NCBI GenBank assembly: GCA_021741645.1
Contig: JAIOXK010000005.1
Span: 1 to 59,525 of the forward strand
Direction of reading: 5' to 3'
Source: Candidatus Nanopelagicales bacterium
GTDB taxonomy: Bacteria > Actinomycetota > Actinomycetes > S36-B12
Length of the DNA stretch: 59,525 bases
Below are positions 45,168 to 54,414 of this stretch, in pieces. The translations under genes and the position numbers were made by a program. The notes below the pieces were generated by a model. It saw only the letters and a program-made list of their open reading frames with translations, ran no database searches and was not told the origin of the DNA. How positions within the stretch are numbered: the first letter of the stretch is position 1; each line of letters begins with the position of its first letter.

Positions 45168-47042
45168 GTGTCCATGGAGAACGCATGGATGACGTACCGC
45201 TCCATGACGCGCGATCGCAGCGTGGCGGGCAATCGAATCGACCGGGCCCTCGTGAGGCGCATCTTCGGTTACGCCGGACGGTATCGAGGCATCATCGCGT
45301 TCTACCTGGTGACGTTGGTCTTCGTGTCATTGCTCAGCGTCGCCCAGCCGTTGCTGGTTCCTCGACTGGTGGATGACGGCATCTCGCAGGGCAACGCACG
45401 TGTCGTCACGATCACAGCTCTCACCATGGCTGCCCTGGCGATCGTTGACGCGGCACTGGGCCTGGTGAGCCGCTGGTACTCGGCGCGCATCGGCGAAGGA
45501 CTCATCTTCGACCTTCGCACGGAGGTCTATGACCATGTGCAGCGCCAGTCCATCGCCTTCTTCACGCGGGCACAGACGGGAGCGCTGATCTCCCGCCTCA
45601 ACAGTGATGTCATGGGGGCCCAGCAGGCCTTCACGTCAACGCTGGGGGGAGTTCTGGGGAACCTGATCTCGGCGACCGTGGTCCTCATCGCCATGTTCGC
45701 CCTGTCGTGGCAGGTGACCGTCGTGTCCCTCGTCCTCGTGCCAGTCTTCTTGATCCCAGCCAGATGGATGGGTCGGCGGCTCCAGATCCTGACCCGTGAG
45801 CAGATGGGTCTCAACGCGGACATGAGCACGCAGATGACCGAGCGATTCAACGTGGCTGGTGCTCTGCTGGTCAAGTTGTTCGGCAGGCCTGAGGACGAGA
45901 CCGCGTCGTTCAGCAATCGGGCCGAGCGTGTTCGCGACATCGGCGTGCGTATGGCCATGGCGAACCGATGGTTCTTCACGGGCCTGGCGCTGGTGGCGTC
46001 ACTGGCGACAGCGATCGTCTACGGCCTCGGCGGAAACCTCGTCATCCAGCAGGTTCTCACCATCGGGACGCTGCTGGCACTCGTCGGTCTGCTGGCTCAG
46101 CTCTACGGGCCATTGACCGCACTGTCGAACGTGCGTGTGGACGTCATGACCGCCCTCGTGAGTTTCGAGCGGGTGTTCGAGGTCCTGGACCTTCAGCCCA
46201 TGGTGAAGGAGTCCGCGGATGCACGCCCGCTTCCTGACGGACCGCTGGGCGTGCGGTTCGATCATGTGGGCTTTCGGTATCCACGGCCGTCGGAGATCTC
46301 TCTGGCTTCACTCGAGGGGGTCGCCCGCGAGATGGTCGAGGCAGACGGCGGCGAGGTGCTGTCTGATCTGACCTTCGATGTGCAGGCGGGGACATTGACC
46401 GCTCTCGTCGGCCCGTCGGGTGCGGGCAAGACGACCATCACCGGACTTCTGACACGGCTCTACGATCCGACGGAGGGCCAGGTGCTGGTCGGGGGCATGG
46501 ACCTGCGTGATGTCACATCGGAATCCCTGCGGGACAGCGTGGGCGTGGTGACACAGGACTCGCATCTCTTCCACGATTCCATCAGGCACAACCTGCTGTA
46601 CGCGCGCCCGGATGCCACTGAGGCAGACCTGCTCGAGGCCTGCCGATCCGCCCACATCCTGACGTTGATCGAGCAGCTGCCGGAGGGTCTCGACACGGTC
46701 GTGGGTGACCGTGGCCACCGGCTTTCGGGTGGGGAGAAGCAGCGCATCGCACTGGCCCGCCTTCTGCTCAAGGCACCCCGAGTGGTGGTGCTCGATGAGG
46801 CGACCGCGCATCTGGACAGCGAGAGCGAGTCAGCGGTGCAGCGCGCCTTGGATGCTGCTCTGGTCGGACGAACCTCCGTGGTCATCGCCCATCGGCTCAG
46901 CACGATCCGTCGAGCAGACCAGATCCTTGTCGTCGACGCGGGCCGTGTGGTGGAGCGGGGAACCCATGAGACCCTGCTCGCCGCGGGCGGGCTGTATGCC
47001 GATCTCTACCGCACACAGTTCAGCGACTCGGCGCAGCACTGA
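45168..47042 (+). CDS. ABC exporter (fused TM and ATPase domains)
   Basis: Six-TM ABC transmembrane domain plus ALVGPSGAGKTTITGLLTRLYDPTEGQVLVGGMDLRDV...LSGGEKQRIALARLLLKAPRVVVLDEATAHLDSESE. Confidence 0.95.
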   Translation: MSMENAWMTYRSMTRDRSVAGNRIDRALVRRIFGYAGRYRGIIAFYLVTLVFVSLLSVAQPLLVPRLVDDGISQGNARVVTITALTMAALAIVDAALGLVSRWYSARIGEGLIFDLRTEVYDHVQRQSIAFFTRAQTGALISRLNSDVMGAQQAFTSTLGGVLGNLISATVVLIAMFALSWQVTVVSLVLVPVFLIPARWMGRRLQILTREQMGLNADMSTQMTERFNVAGALLVKLFGRPEDETASFSNRAERVRDIGVRMAMANRWFFTGLALVASLATAIVYGLGGNLVIQQVLTIGTLLALVGLLAQLYGPLTALSNVRVDVMTALVSFERVFEVLDLQPMVKESADARPLPDGPLGVRFDHVGFRYPRPSEISLASLEGVAREMVEADGGEVLSDLTFDVQAGTLTALVGPSGAGKTTITGLLTRLYDPTEGQVLVGGMDLRDVTSESLRDSVGVVTQDSHLFHDSIRHNLLYARPDATEADLLEACRSAHILTLIEQLPEGLDTVVGDRGHRLSGGEKQRIALARLLLKAPRVVVLDEATAHLDSESESAVQRALDAALVGRTSVVIAHRLSTIRRADQILVVDAGRVVERGTHETLLAAGGLYADLYRTQFSDSAQH

Positions 47043-47772
47043 CGGCGTCTGGTTGCACTTCTGCAGCGGCGGCCTCCTCCAGAGCCTCCCGCCTGAGGAA
47101 GAAGAACCAACCGCCCATGGCAACCAGAGCGAACAGCAGCCACTGAACGGCGTACGAGACATTCCTGCTGTCGTCAGATTCTGGAAGTGGCAGTGGCTGG
47201 ATTCCCGTCTCGGCGGGTGTCGACGAACTCAGCTGGACGTACGTGCCTGGAAGGGCATCCACGTCAGGAAGGACCGCTGGGTCGGGGTCGGACACCTGCC
47301 CGTCCGGCAATCCCACATTGCGTGCGGCCACCGCGTCAGGAGCCGCGCGAAGATAGCCCTGAACGGTGACCGTCCCCAGAGGCGGTTCCGCCACGCTCGG
47401 AGAAGCGAGTGCATCTGACTGGGCAGCCACCCATCCCCGATTGATCCACACCGTTCCCGACGATGCTCGTAGGGGAGTCATGACCCAGAACCCATTTCGG
47501 GCGTTCAGGGGCCGCTTGCGAACCAAGGTCTGCGCCTCGGCCACGTAGGTCCCGGAGATGAGGACGGGAGTCCACTCACCGGAGTCGCGCAGGTCATCCG
47601 TGAGATCCACGGGAGGCTGATCAAGAGCCGCGAGCAGGGCGAGGCCCCCAGCACGACGCTCCTCAGCACGACTCCACTGCCAGGCACTCAGAAGGCCGAA
47701 GGCGACGATGACCACCACGACGACGACGCTGAAGCCGATCCAGCGGGGTGTGCGAAGCAGGGGCCAGATCAC
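47020..47772 (-). CDS. SURF1 family cytochrome oxidase biogenesis protein
   Basis: LLRTPRWIGFSVVVVVVIVAFGLLSAWQWSRAEER...VWINRGWVAA...YAVQWLLFALVAMGGWFFFLRRE. Confidence 0.92.
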   Translation of the reverse strand: MIWPLLRTPRWIGFSVVVVVVIVAFGLLSAWQWSRAEERRAGGLALLAALDQPPVDLTDDLRDSGEWTPVLISGTYVAEAQTLVRKRPLNARNGFWVMTPLRASSGTVWINRGWVAAQSDALASPSVAEPPLGTVTVQGYLRAAPDAVAARNVGLPDGQVSDPDPAVLPDVDALPGTYVQLSSSTPAETGIQPLPLPESDDSRNVSYAVQWLLFALVAMGGWFFFLRREALEEAAAAEVQPDAVSAAPSR

Positions 47773-47778
47773 GTGCTG

Positions 47779-47784
47779 AGCCTA
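47779..47784 (-). promoter_or_regulatory. Leaderless-type -10 (TAGGCT-N6-GTG) of SURF1 gene
   Basis: TAGGCT-CAGCAC-GTG on minus strand. Confidence 0.5.
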
Positions 47785-48132
47785 CGTTCCCGTACCTGAC
47801 TCTCCAGCATCCGCACCACGCTCGCGCGAGGCGGAGAGCGGGCGCGACGGCGCCGCCAGGGGGCGAGTCGCCTGATCGGAAACACCGACGTCGCCGGGCT
47901 CGTCGTTCTCGCGGCCGGCATTGGCGATGACTACTGCAATGTAGGGAAGCACGACCGCGCCAGCGATGAAGAGCCATCGGGGCCATCCGGGAATCACGAT
48001 GGCGGCGAGGACGCACGCCGTCCGAATACCCATCGACACCAGATAACGACGCTGGCGGCTCGTCTGCTCCACGCTGAGGCCGCGTTGCGCCTCAGTGATG
48101 GTGTAGACCTGCTCGGGCTCGGCCTTTGGCAT
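47782..48132 (-). CDS. DUF3099 domain membrane protein
   Basis: MPKAEPEQVYTITEAQRGLSVEQTSRQRRYLVSMGIRTACVLAAIVIPGWPRWLFIAGAVVLPYIAVVIANAG; internal ATG of the longer track ORF. Confidence 0.9.
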   Translation of the reverse strand: MPKAEPEQVYTITEAQRGLSVEQTSRQRRYLVSMGIRTACVLAAIVIPGWPRWLFIAGAVVLPYIAVVIANAGRENDEPGDVGVSDQATRPLAAPSRPLSASRERGADAGESGTGT

Positions 48133-48207
48133 ACCTACACGGTAGGCCAAGATGGTCTCCAGCGCTCGGCCGAGTGACGGCCGGGACGGCGATGAGTGGA
48201 GGATGGG

Positions 48208-48420
48208 ATGGCGGAGCGTACGTATGGCCTCACCGAACTGGTGGGCACATCGCGGGAGGGCATCGATCAGGCGGTCCGCAATGCCGTGGAGCGTGCCGCG
48301 AAGACGGTCGACAACCTCGACTGGTTCGAGGTGACCGGCATCCGCGGATACATTCGCGAGGGCTCCGTCGATCATTTCCAGGTGACGGTCAAGATCGGCT
48401 CCCGGCTGTCCGATGTCTGA
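48208..48420 (+). CDS. Dodecin family protein
   Basis: MAERTYGLTELVGTSREGIDQAVRNAVERAAKTVDNLDWFEVTGIRGYIREGSVDHFQVTVKIGSRL. Confidence 0.93.
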   Translation: MAERTYGLTELVGTSREGIDQAVRNAVERAAKTVDNLDWFEVTGIRGYIREGSVDHFQVTVKIGSRLSDV

Positions 48421-49138
48421 GGCGGTCACCGTAGGCCTGGATCGGGGCATCGCCTTCGTCACCGGGGGAAACCGTGGCATCGGGCTCGCGACGGCCCTTC
48501 GGCTCCGCGAGGAGGGATGGACCGTCGTGGTCGGCTCCCGTTCCGGAGAGGCGCCTGAGGGCCTGGCTTCGGTTCAGGTGGATGTCAGCGACGCCGCCTC
48601 GATCGATAGCGCCTTCACCGAGGTCGAAGAGCGCTTCGGGCCCGTGGCGTGCCTCGTAGCCAATGCCGGCATCACGCGTGACACGCTGTTGATGCGCATG
48701 ACCGATGACGACATCGACGCGGTGCTGCAGACGAATCTGGCCGGCTCCATTCGTCTTTCCCGTCGCGCCATGAAGGGGATGATCCGCGCCAAGGGCGGAT
48801 CGATCGTGCTGGTTGGCTCCGTCGTGTGGGCACTGGGCTCTGCTGGGCAGGTGAACTACGCGGCCTCCAAGGCGGGGCTGGTCGGTGCGGCGCGCTCCCT
48901 CGCGCGGGAGGTGGGCTCGCGGGGCATCCGCGTGAACGTGGTGGCTCCAGGCTTCGTCGAGACGGACATGACGGCCGAGCTTGATGACAGTCAGCGTTCG
49001 GCGATCCTCGGGGGCATCCCGCTGGGCCGTTATGCTCAGGCGTCGGAGATTGCAGAGGTCGTGGCCTTCCTCGCCACGGCAAGCTACGTGACTGGAGCCG
49101 TCATCCCTGTGGATGGCGGCCTGGGCATGGGCCACTAG
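48413..49138 (+). CDS. fabG: 3-oxoacyl-ACP reductase FabG
   Basis: FVTGGNRGIGLATALRLREEG ... NAGITRDTLLMRM ... YAASKAGLVGAARSLAREV ... VPVDGGLGMGH-type C-terminus. Confidence 0.96.
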   Translation: MSEAVTVGLDRGIAFVTGGNRGIGLATALRLREEGWTVVVGSRSGEAPEGLASVQVDVSDAASIDSAFTEVEERFGPVACLVANAGITRDTLLMRMTDDDIDAVLQTNLAGSIRLSRRAMKGMIRAKGGSIVLVGSVVWALGSAGQVNYAASKAGLVGAARSLAREVGSRGIRVNVVAPGFVETDMTAELDDSQRSAILGGIPLGRYAQASEIAEVVAFLATASYVTGAVIPVDGGLGMGH

Positions 49139-49153
49139 TCGGGAGGCAATGGC

Positions 49154-49921
49154 ATGGGACTGCTGGAAGGCAAACGAGTTCTGATCACGGGAGTCCTGAC
49201 CGATCAGTCGATCGCCTTCCAGGTGGCGCGGCTCGCGCAGGAGGAGGGCGCAAGCGTCGTCCTGACCTCCTTCGGGCGCACCATGGGCCTGACTAAGCGC
49301 TCGGCGGGAAGACTGCCGGTGACCCCGCCCATCGTGGAGCTGGACGTCACCAATGCGGAGGATCTCGCGGCACTTGCGGGGAGAGTCCGTGAGCATGTTG
49401 ACGGTCTCGACGGCGTCCTGCATTCCATCGGCTTCGCTCCCGAGGCAGCACTCGGTGGGCGCTTTCTCGAGACAGAGTGGGAAGACGTCAGTACCGCGGT
49501 GCATGTCTCGGCCTATTCGCTCAAGGCTCTGGCGGTAGCGGCGAAGCCACTGATGGAATCCGGGGGCTCGGTCGTCGGTCTCGATTTCGATGCGACGGTG
49601 GCGTGGCCCAAGTACGACTGGATGGGAGTCGCCAAGGCTGCCTTCGAGAGCACCGCCAGGTACCTGGCTCGGGACCTCGGCCCCAGCGGTATCCGAGTGA
49701 ACCTCGTAGCAGCTGGGCCGATCCGGACGATGGCCGCCAAGAGCATTCCGGGATTCGACGACTTCGAGGACGTGTGGAGCACCCGCGCGCCATTGGCCTG
49801 GGACCTGGATGATCCCGTTCCGGCCGCGCGCGCCTGCGTGGCCCTGATGTCGGATTGGTTCCCGGCGACGACCGGTGAGATCGTGCACGTCGACGGTGGA
49901 GTGCATTCCCAGGGTGCGTGA
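49154..49921 (+). CDS. fabI: Enoyl-ACP reductase (FabI/InhA type)
   Basis: LLEGKRVLITGVLTDQSIAFQVARLAQEEGASVVLTSFGR ... LHSIGFAPEAALGGRFL ... YDWMGVAKAAFEST. Confidence 0.96.
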   Translation: MGLLEGKRVLITGVLTDQSIAFQVARLAQEEGASVVLTSFGRTMGLTKRSAGRLPVTPPIVELDVTNAEDLAALAGRVREHVDGLDGVLHSIGFAPEAALGGRFLETEWEDVSTAVHVSAYSLKALAVAAKPLMESGGSVVGLDFDATVAWPKYDWMGVAKAAFESTARYLARDLGPSGIRVNLVAAGPIRTMAAKSIPGFDDFEDVWSTRAPLAWDLDDPVPAARACVALMSDWFPATTGEIVHVDGGVHSQGA

Positions 49922-50001
49922 ACCCCATCGAGGCTGTGCCGCTGAGTGCTGGTCGAGGTGCGCCCATGGTGGACCATTCGGGCTAGTGAGGAGAGTCGAC
50001 G

Positions 50002-50523
50002 ATGCGCGTGGTGCTCATCCGGCATGCGAAGAGTGACTACCCGTCAGGTGTGCCCGATCATGAGCGGCCGCTGAACGCGAGAGGTCGTCGGGATGCTCCC
50101 GAGATCGGAGCCTGGCTGGCGAAGAACGTGCAGCTGACCGACGGGGCCACGGTTCTCGTGTCGAGTGCTCGACGTGCACAGGAGACGTGGGCGGGTGCTC
50201 GCACCGAACTGACGAGCGCGTGGGAGCTCGTGGCACCGGCGACCGAGCCTCGCATCTACGAGGCCTCTCCGGACACCCTTCGCGCAGTGCTCCGCGAGGC
50301 CAGTGAGGGTGCGGGAGGCGATCTGGTGGTTCTTGTCGGGCACAGCCCGGGCTTGCCTCTGCTCCTGTCCGAGCTCAGCGCACCCAGCGACCTGCGCAGT
50401 GAGGCCCTGTCCCACTTCCCGACTTCGGCCATCGCGGTCCTCGAGACCGAGGTCGATGCAGCCACCGCGTGTGCGGGTCTGGGAAAGTTCGAAGTCAGCT
50501 CTTTCGCGATTCCTCGTGGCTGA
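50002..50523 (+). CDS. SixA-like histidine phosphatase
   Basis: MRVVLIRHAKSDYPSGVPDHERPLNARGRRDAPEIGAWL ... VLVGHSPGLPLLLSEL. Confidence 0.92.
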   Translation: MRVVLIRHAKSDYPSGVPDHERPLNARGRRDAPEIGAWLAKNVQLTDGATVLVSSARRAQETWAGARTELTSAWELVAPATEPRIYEASPDTLRAVLREASEGAGGDLVVLVGHSPGLPLLLSELSAPSDLRSEALSHFPTSAIAVLETEVDAATACAGLGKFEVSSFAIPRG

Positions 50524-51721
50524 TGCCATCGCGAGCATCCGCTGATTCGATCTCCTCGCGCGTGATGCCCATCAGAAACAACACACTGTCGAGATAGGGC
50601 ACGTTGACGGCAGCATGCGCGGCCGCCCTCGCAGCGGGCTTGGCATTGAACGCAACTCCGAGGCCGGCCGCCTCGAGCATGTCGATGTCGTTGGCACCAT
50701 CGCCGATCGCAATGGTGCGGCGAATGGGGATCGCATACTGCCGGGCGAAGGCCTCGAGCGCAGTGCGCTTGCCGAGCCGATCGATGACTGGCCCCGTGAT
50801 CCTTCCCGTCAGCACACCGTCAACGATCTCGAGTGTGTTCGCCCGGACATCGGCGACTCCCAGATCGGCCGCGATGGGCGCGATGATCTCGGTAAACCCC
50901 CCGGAGACCAGTGCGATGCGATAGCCAAGTCGATTGAGCGTCCGAACCAGGGTCCGAGCTCCGCGCGTGAGGGTGATGCGTGCGCGAACGCGATCAAGCG
51001 CCTCCGCAGGGAGCCCCGCGAGGAGTGCAGCGCGCTCTCGCAGACTGGCCTCGAAGTCGAGTTCACCGGCCATGGCGCGCTCGGTGATCCGGGCGACCGC
51101 CTCCAGGGCCCCTGCTTCCTCCGCCAGCAGGTCGATGACCTCGTCCTGGATGAACGTGGAATCGACATCCATGACGACCAGATACTGACCTCGGCGGTCC
51201 AGCCCGGCCTCCTGCACAGCGACGTCCGCTCCATGCTGGGCGGCCACATCGACGAGCGGACGCCGGATCTCCTCCACGCTGACCCCTGACCCCTGGAACT
51301 CCAGCGCTGTCACCGGATACGAGGCGATCCGTCGGATCCGATCGATGTTGCCGCCCCGATCCGCGATGAGGGCTGCACACGCCTCAACGGCGCTGGGTCG
51401 CAGGGGAGACCCCATCAGTGTCACGTGAACGCGATTGCGGCGCCGTTCGCTGTCCTCGTCAGCACCTGTCTGAGTCTGGATCTCCATCGCCAGAGACTCC
51501 GCGCACGCACGAGCGGCGGCCTCGGCGGCCCGCAGGCTCTCGGGAGAGTCATCTGTGCGAACGAGCACGGTGAGCATCAGGTGCCCCCGTACGACCATCT
51601 GCTCGACGTCAACCACCGCAACATCGTGACCCGCCAGTGCCGCGAACAAGGATCGGGTGACGCCCGGACGGTCGCGTCCGTTGAGCGTGATGAGCAGCGT
51701 CCGAGGTTCCTCGAGGGTCAC
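50495..51721 (-). CDS. serB: Phosphoserine phosphatase with N-terminal ACT domains
   Basis: LLITLNGRDRPGVTRSLFAALAGHDVAVVDVEQ (ACT) ... LVVMDVDSTFIQDEVIDLLAEEAG ... IAIGDGANDIDMLEAAGLGVAFNAKP. Confidence 0.96.
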   Translation of the reverse strand: MTLEEPRTLLITLNGRDRPGVTRSLFAALAGHDVAVVDVEQMVVRGHLMLTVLVRTDDSPESLRAAEAAARACAESLAMEIQTQTGADEDSERRRNRVHVTLMGSPLRPSAVEACAALIADRGGNIDRIRRIASYPVTALEFQGSGVSVEEIRRPLVDVAAQHGADVAVQEAGLDRRGQYLVVMDVDSTFIQDEVIDLLAEEAGALEAVARITERAMAGELDFEASLRERAALLAGLPAEALDRVRARITLTRGARTLVRTLNRLGYRIALVSGGFTEIIAPIAADLGVADVRANTLEIVDGVLTGRITGPVIDRLGKRTALEAFARQYAIPIRRTIAIGDGANDIDMLEAAGLGVAFNAKPAARAAAHAAVNVPYLDSVLFLMGITREEIESADARDGISHEESRKS

Positions 51722-51727
51722 GGGAAC

Positions 51728-51764
51728 ACGCTAGTGCGGCAATGCCTGGCACTGGCCCTAGGGT
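51728..51764. promoter_or_regulatory. Divergent -10 elements TAGCGT (-, serB) and TAGGGT (+, ABC ATPase), each N6 from a GTG start
   Basis: Minus TAGCGT-GTTCCC-GTG (start 51721); plus TAGGGT-GGCGGC-GTG (start 51771). Confidence 0.55.
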
Positions 51765-51770
51765 GGCGGC

Positions 51771-52577
51771 GTGGCTGAAGTGTTCAGGGCGCAGGGCGTG
51801 TCCGTCCGACGCGGAGACGCGATGCTCCTCGATAACGTGTCTTGGCAGGTCGCTGAGGGCGAGCGCTGGGTGGTGATGGGTCCGAACGGAGCCGGCAAGA
51901 CCACCTTGATGCAGATCGCCGCCGCGAGACTCCATCCGACTATCGGCTCAGTCACGATCCTGGGTGAGGAGCTCGGGGCCGTTGACATCTCAGAACTTCG
52001 CACCAGCATCGGCTGGGCTTCTGGGGCCCTCGCGGACAGCATTCCGGCCTCGGAGAGCGTCAAGGATGCTGTTCAAACAGGTGCTTGGTCGGTCACAGGT
52101 CGCTGGCGGGAGTTGTACGACACGGCCGACGAGCAACGTGCGCAAGCCCTGCTTGCTGACTGGGGTCTCGGCGATTTGGCCCAGCGCACCTTCGGCACGC
52201 TCTCCGAAGGGGAGCGCAAGCGAACCCTGGTCGCGCGATCGCTCATGGCCGACCCTGAACTCCTGCTCCTGGACGAGCCGGCGGCGGGCATGGACCTTGG
52301 CGGACGCGAGTCCTTGCTGGGATCGCTGTCACGGCTGGCGTTCGATCCGGGCTCGCCGACCACGATCATGGTGACCCATCATCTGGAGGAGATCCCCCTC
52401 GGCTTCACGCATGGCCTACTGCTGTCGCAGGGAAGGATGGTGGCGGCAGGGCCGTTGCCCTCCGTGCTCACTGATGCCCTGGTGAGCACCGCATTCGGCG
52501 TGACGGTCACGGTGCGGGAGTCGGAGGGCCGCTGGACGGCCGTCGCGGCGCATGGTTTCGAACCACATCGCTTGTAG
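51771..52577 (+). CDS. ABC transporter ATP-binding protein
   Basis: VVMGPNGAGKTTLMQIAAARLHPTIG ... LSEGERKRTLVARSLMADPELLLLDEPAAGMDLGGRE; GTG start. Confidence 0.94.
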   Translation: MAEVFRAQGVSVRRGDAMLLDNVSWQVAEGERWVVMGPNGAGKTTLMQIAAARLHPTIGSVTILGEELGAVDISELRTSIGWASGALADSIPASESVKDAVQTGAWSVTGRWRELYDTADEQRAQALLADWGLGDLAQRTFGTLSEGERKRTLVARSLMADPELLLLDEPAAGMDLGGRESLLGSLSRLAFDPGSPTTIMVTHHLEEIPLGFTHGLLLSQGRMVAAGPLPSVLTDALVSTAFGVTVTVRESEGRWTAVAAHGFEPHRL

Positions 52578-52587
52578 CGTGATGACC

Positions 52588-53235
52588 ATGGATGGCTCCC
52601 GGTCGACGCGAGGTCATGCTCGCGATCCCGAGGATCGGATCTGGACGATTCCGAATGCCCTCAGCGCGCTCCGGCTTCTCGGGATTCCGATCTTCCTATG
52701 GCTGGTGATCGTCGAGCAGGCCGATGTGGCCGCATTCGCGCTCCTCGTCGTCGCTGGTGCCTCGGACTGGTTCGACGGCTACCTCGCGCGGCGGTTGGAC
52801 CAGCGGTCGCGGATCGGGGTGGTCCTTGACCCTCTCGCCGACCGGCTCTACATCGCGGCCACCATCATCGGGCTGGCGCTACGGCAGATCGTTCCGTGGT
52901 GGCTCGTCGTGGCTCTCGCACTGCGAGAGCTCATGCTGCTCACTCTCGTCCCGCGTCTGCGTCGGCAGGGGCGAATAACCCTTCCGGTGACGTACGTTGG
53001 CAAGGCGGCCACCTTCTGCCTGCTGTGGGGCTTTCCTCTGCTGCTGCTGGGATCGATTCCCCAGGCTGGTGACGTGTTTCTGGCCCTCGGCTGGGGCTTC
53101 GCGCTCTGGGGCACGTTCTTGTACTGGTGGGCGGGCCTGCGTTACGTGGCTCAGGCATATGCCCATGACGCCGAGTCGGCCACGGCGGCAGATGTAGCGG
53201 CTCCGAGCGAGAGCGCAGGGGAGGGGGCGCCGTGA
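52588..53235 (+). CDS. CDP-alcohol phosphatidyltransferase (PgsA family)
   Basis: IWTIPNALSALRLLGIPIFLW...LVVAGASDWFDGYLARRLDQRSRIGVVLDPLADRLYI: DGX2ARX8GX3DX3D motif. Start inferred at ATG 52588. Confidence 0.94.
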   Translation: MDGSRSTRGHARDPEDRIWTIPNALSALRLLGIPIFLWLVIVEQADVAAFALLVVAGASDWFDGYLARRLDQRSRIGVVLDPLADRLYIAATIIGLALRQIVPWWLVVALALRELMLLTLVPRLRRQGRITLPVTYVGKAATFCLLWGFPLLLLGSIPQAGDVFLALGWGFALWGTFLYWWAGLRYVAQAYAHDAESATAADVAAPSESAGEGAP

Positions 53236-54083
53236 AGGAAGGGGAGAGCACCGTGAGTCCTGCAGTCAACGCCGTCCTGGAGCGCTTTCTGGACGACGTG
53301 ACGCAGGACGAGTACCAGAGCGGTTCGCGACACCGGGACGATCCGCCCTCCAGGCGGTTCCTCTTCGGGGCCACTGTGTTGATAGGCGTCGTGCTGCTGG
53401 CCCTTGTCACCGTGGCGGCGGTGATCGCTGCGCGCTCGGTCGACGCGGAGCGCCAGAGCGCTCGTTCGGCCCTCATCGAGCGGATCGGGGAGGCCACGGA
53501 TAGCACGGAGGCCGTGCGGGCGACGCTGGCCGACACGAGTGATCGAGTGGACACTCTCCGGGTCGAGCTCCTCACTGACGAGGGGAGCGCCGATCGTGCG
53601 ATGCAGATTGCCACCCTCTCGGCTGTTGCCGGCACCACGTCCCTGACAGGGCCGGGGCTGACCGTGGTCATCGATGACGCCCCTGGCGCTGAGCCAGGAT
53701 CCCTCAATCGCGTGCTGGATCGGGATCTACAGGAGATCGTCAACGCGCTGTGGCGCATGGGGGCAGCAGGGATCGCCATCAACGAGGAACGCCTGACATC
53801 GCAGAGCGCCATCAGGGGGGCAGGTGAGGCCGTCCTGGTGAACTACCGACCCCTCACGCGGCCGTACTCAGTCGAGGCGCTCGGCACGACGTCCACGGCC
53901 AGTGAGGCCAGTGAGCTGACGACGCTGCTTGATGTCCTTCAAGAGGACTATGGGCTGACGTCTCAGGTGAACGTCGGTGACGTTACGTTGACCGCGGGTG
54001 ATGTGCACGAGCCTGAGTACGCAGTACTTGATCGGCCGAGTCCCGACAACGGGCAGTCCGATGCAGAAGGGGGAACACAGTGA
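53232..54083 (+). CDS. DUF881 family protein
   Basis: Single TM plus periplasmic region (TSLTGPGLTVVIDDAPG ... LQEIVNALWRMGAAGIAINEERLTSQSAIRGAGEAVLVN). Confidence 0.93.
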   Translation: MKEGESTVSPAVNAVLERFLDDVTQDEYQSGSRHRDDPPSRRFLFGATVLIGVVLLALVTVAAVIAARSVDAERQSARSALIERIGEATDSTEAVRATLADTSDRVDTLRVELLTDEGSADRAMQIATLSAVAGTTSLTGPGLTVVIDDAPGAEPGSLNRVLDRDLQEIVNALWRMGAAGIAINEERLTSQSAIRGAGEAVLVNYRPLTRPYSVEALGTTSTASEASELTTLLDVLQEDYGLTSQVNVGDVTLTAGDVHEPEYAVLDRPSPDNGQSDAEGGTQ

Positions 54084-54412
54084 TCGCGATCATCGGGCTG
54101 CTCGTGGGGGTGGCGGTCGGGATCCTGTGGCATCCGATCATCCCCCTATGGATGGAGCCCTATCTGCCGATTGCCATCGTCGCTGCTCTTGATGCCGTGT
54201 TCGGCGGCTTCCGCGCTCTCATGGAGAAGCGCTTTGACGATCGCATCTTCGCCGTGAGCTTCCTGTCGAATGTCGTCATCGCCTCCTTCCTGGTCTTTCT
54301 GGGCGATCAACTGGGAGTCGGGGCGCAGATGTCCACGGGCGTCGTCGTCATCCTGGCGATGCGAATCTTCGCGAATGCCGCTGCCATCCGACGCATCCTG
54401 TTCAAGGCCTGA
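54080..54412 (+). CDS. sbp: Small basic protein (DUF1290)
   Basis: IIGLLVGVAVGILWHPIIPLWMEPYLPIAIVAALDAVFGGFRALMEKRFDDRIFAVSFLSNVVIASFLVFLGDQLGVG. Confidence 0.95.
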   Translation: MIAIIGLLVGVAVGILWHPIIPLWMEPYLPIAIVAALDAVFGGFRALMEKRFDDRIFAVSFLSNVVIASFLVFLGDQLGVGAQMSTGVVVILAMRIFANAAAIRRILFKA

Positions 54413-54414
54413 CC

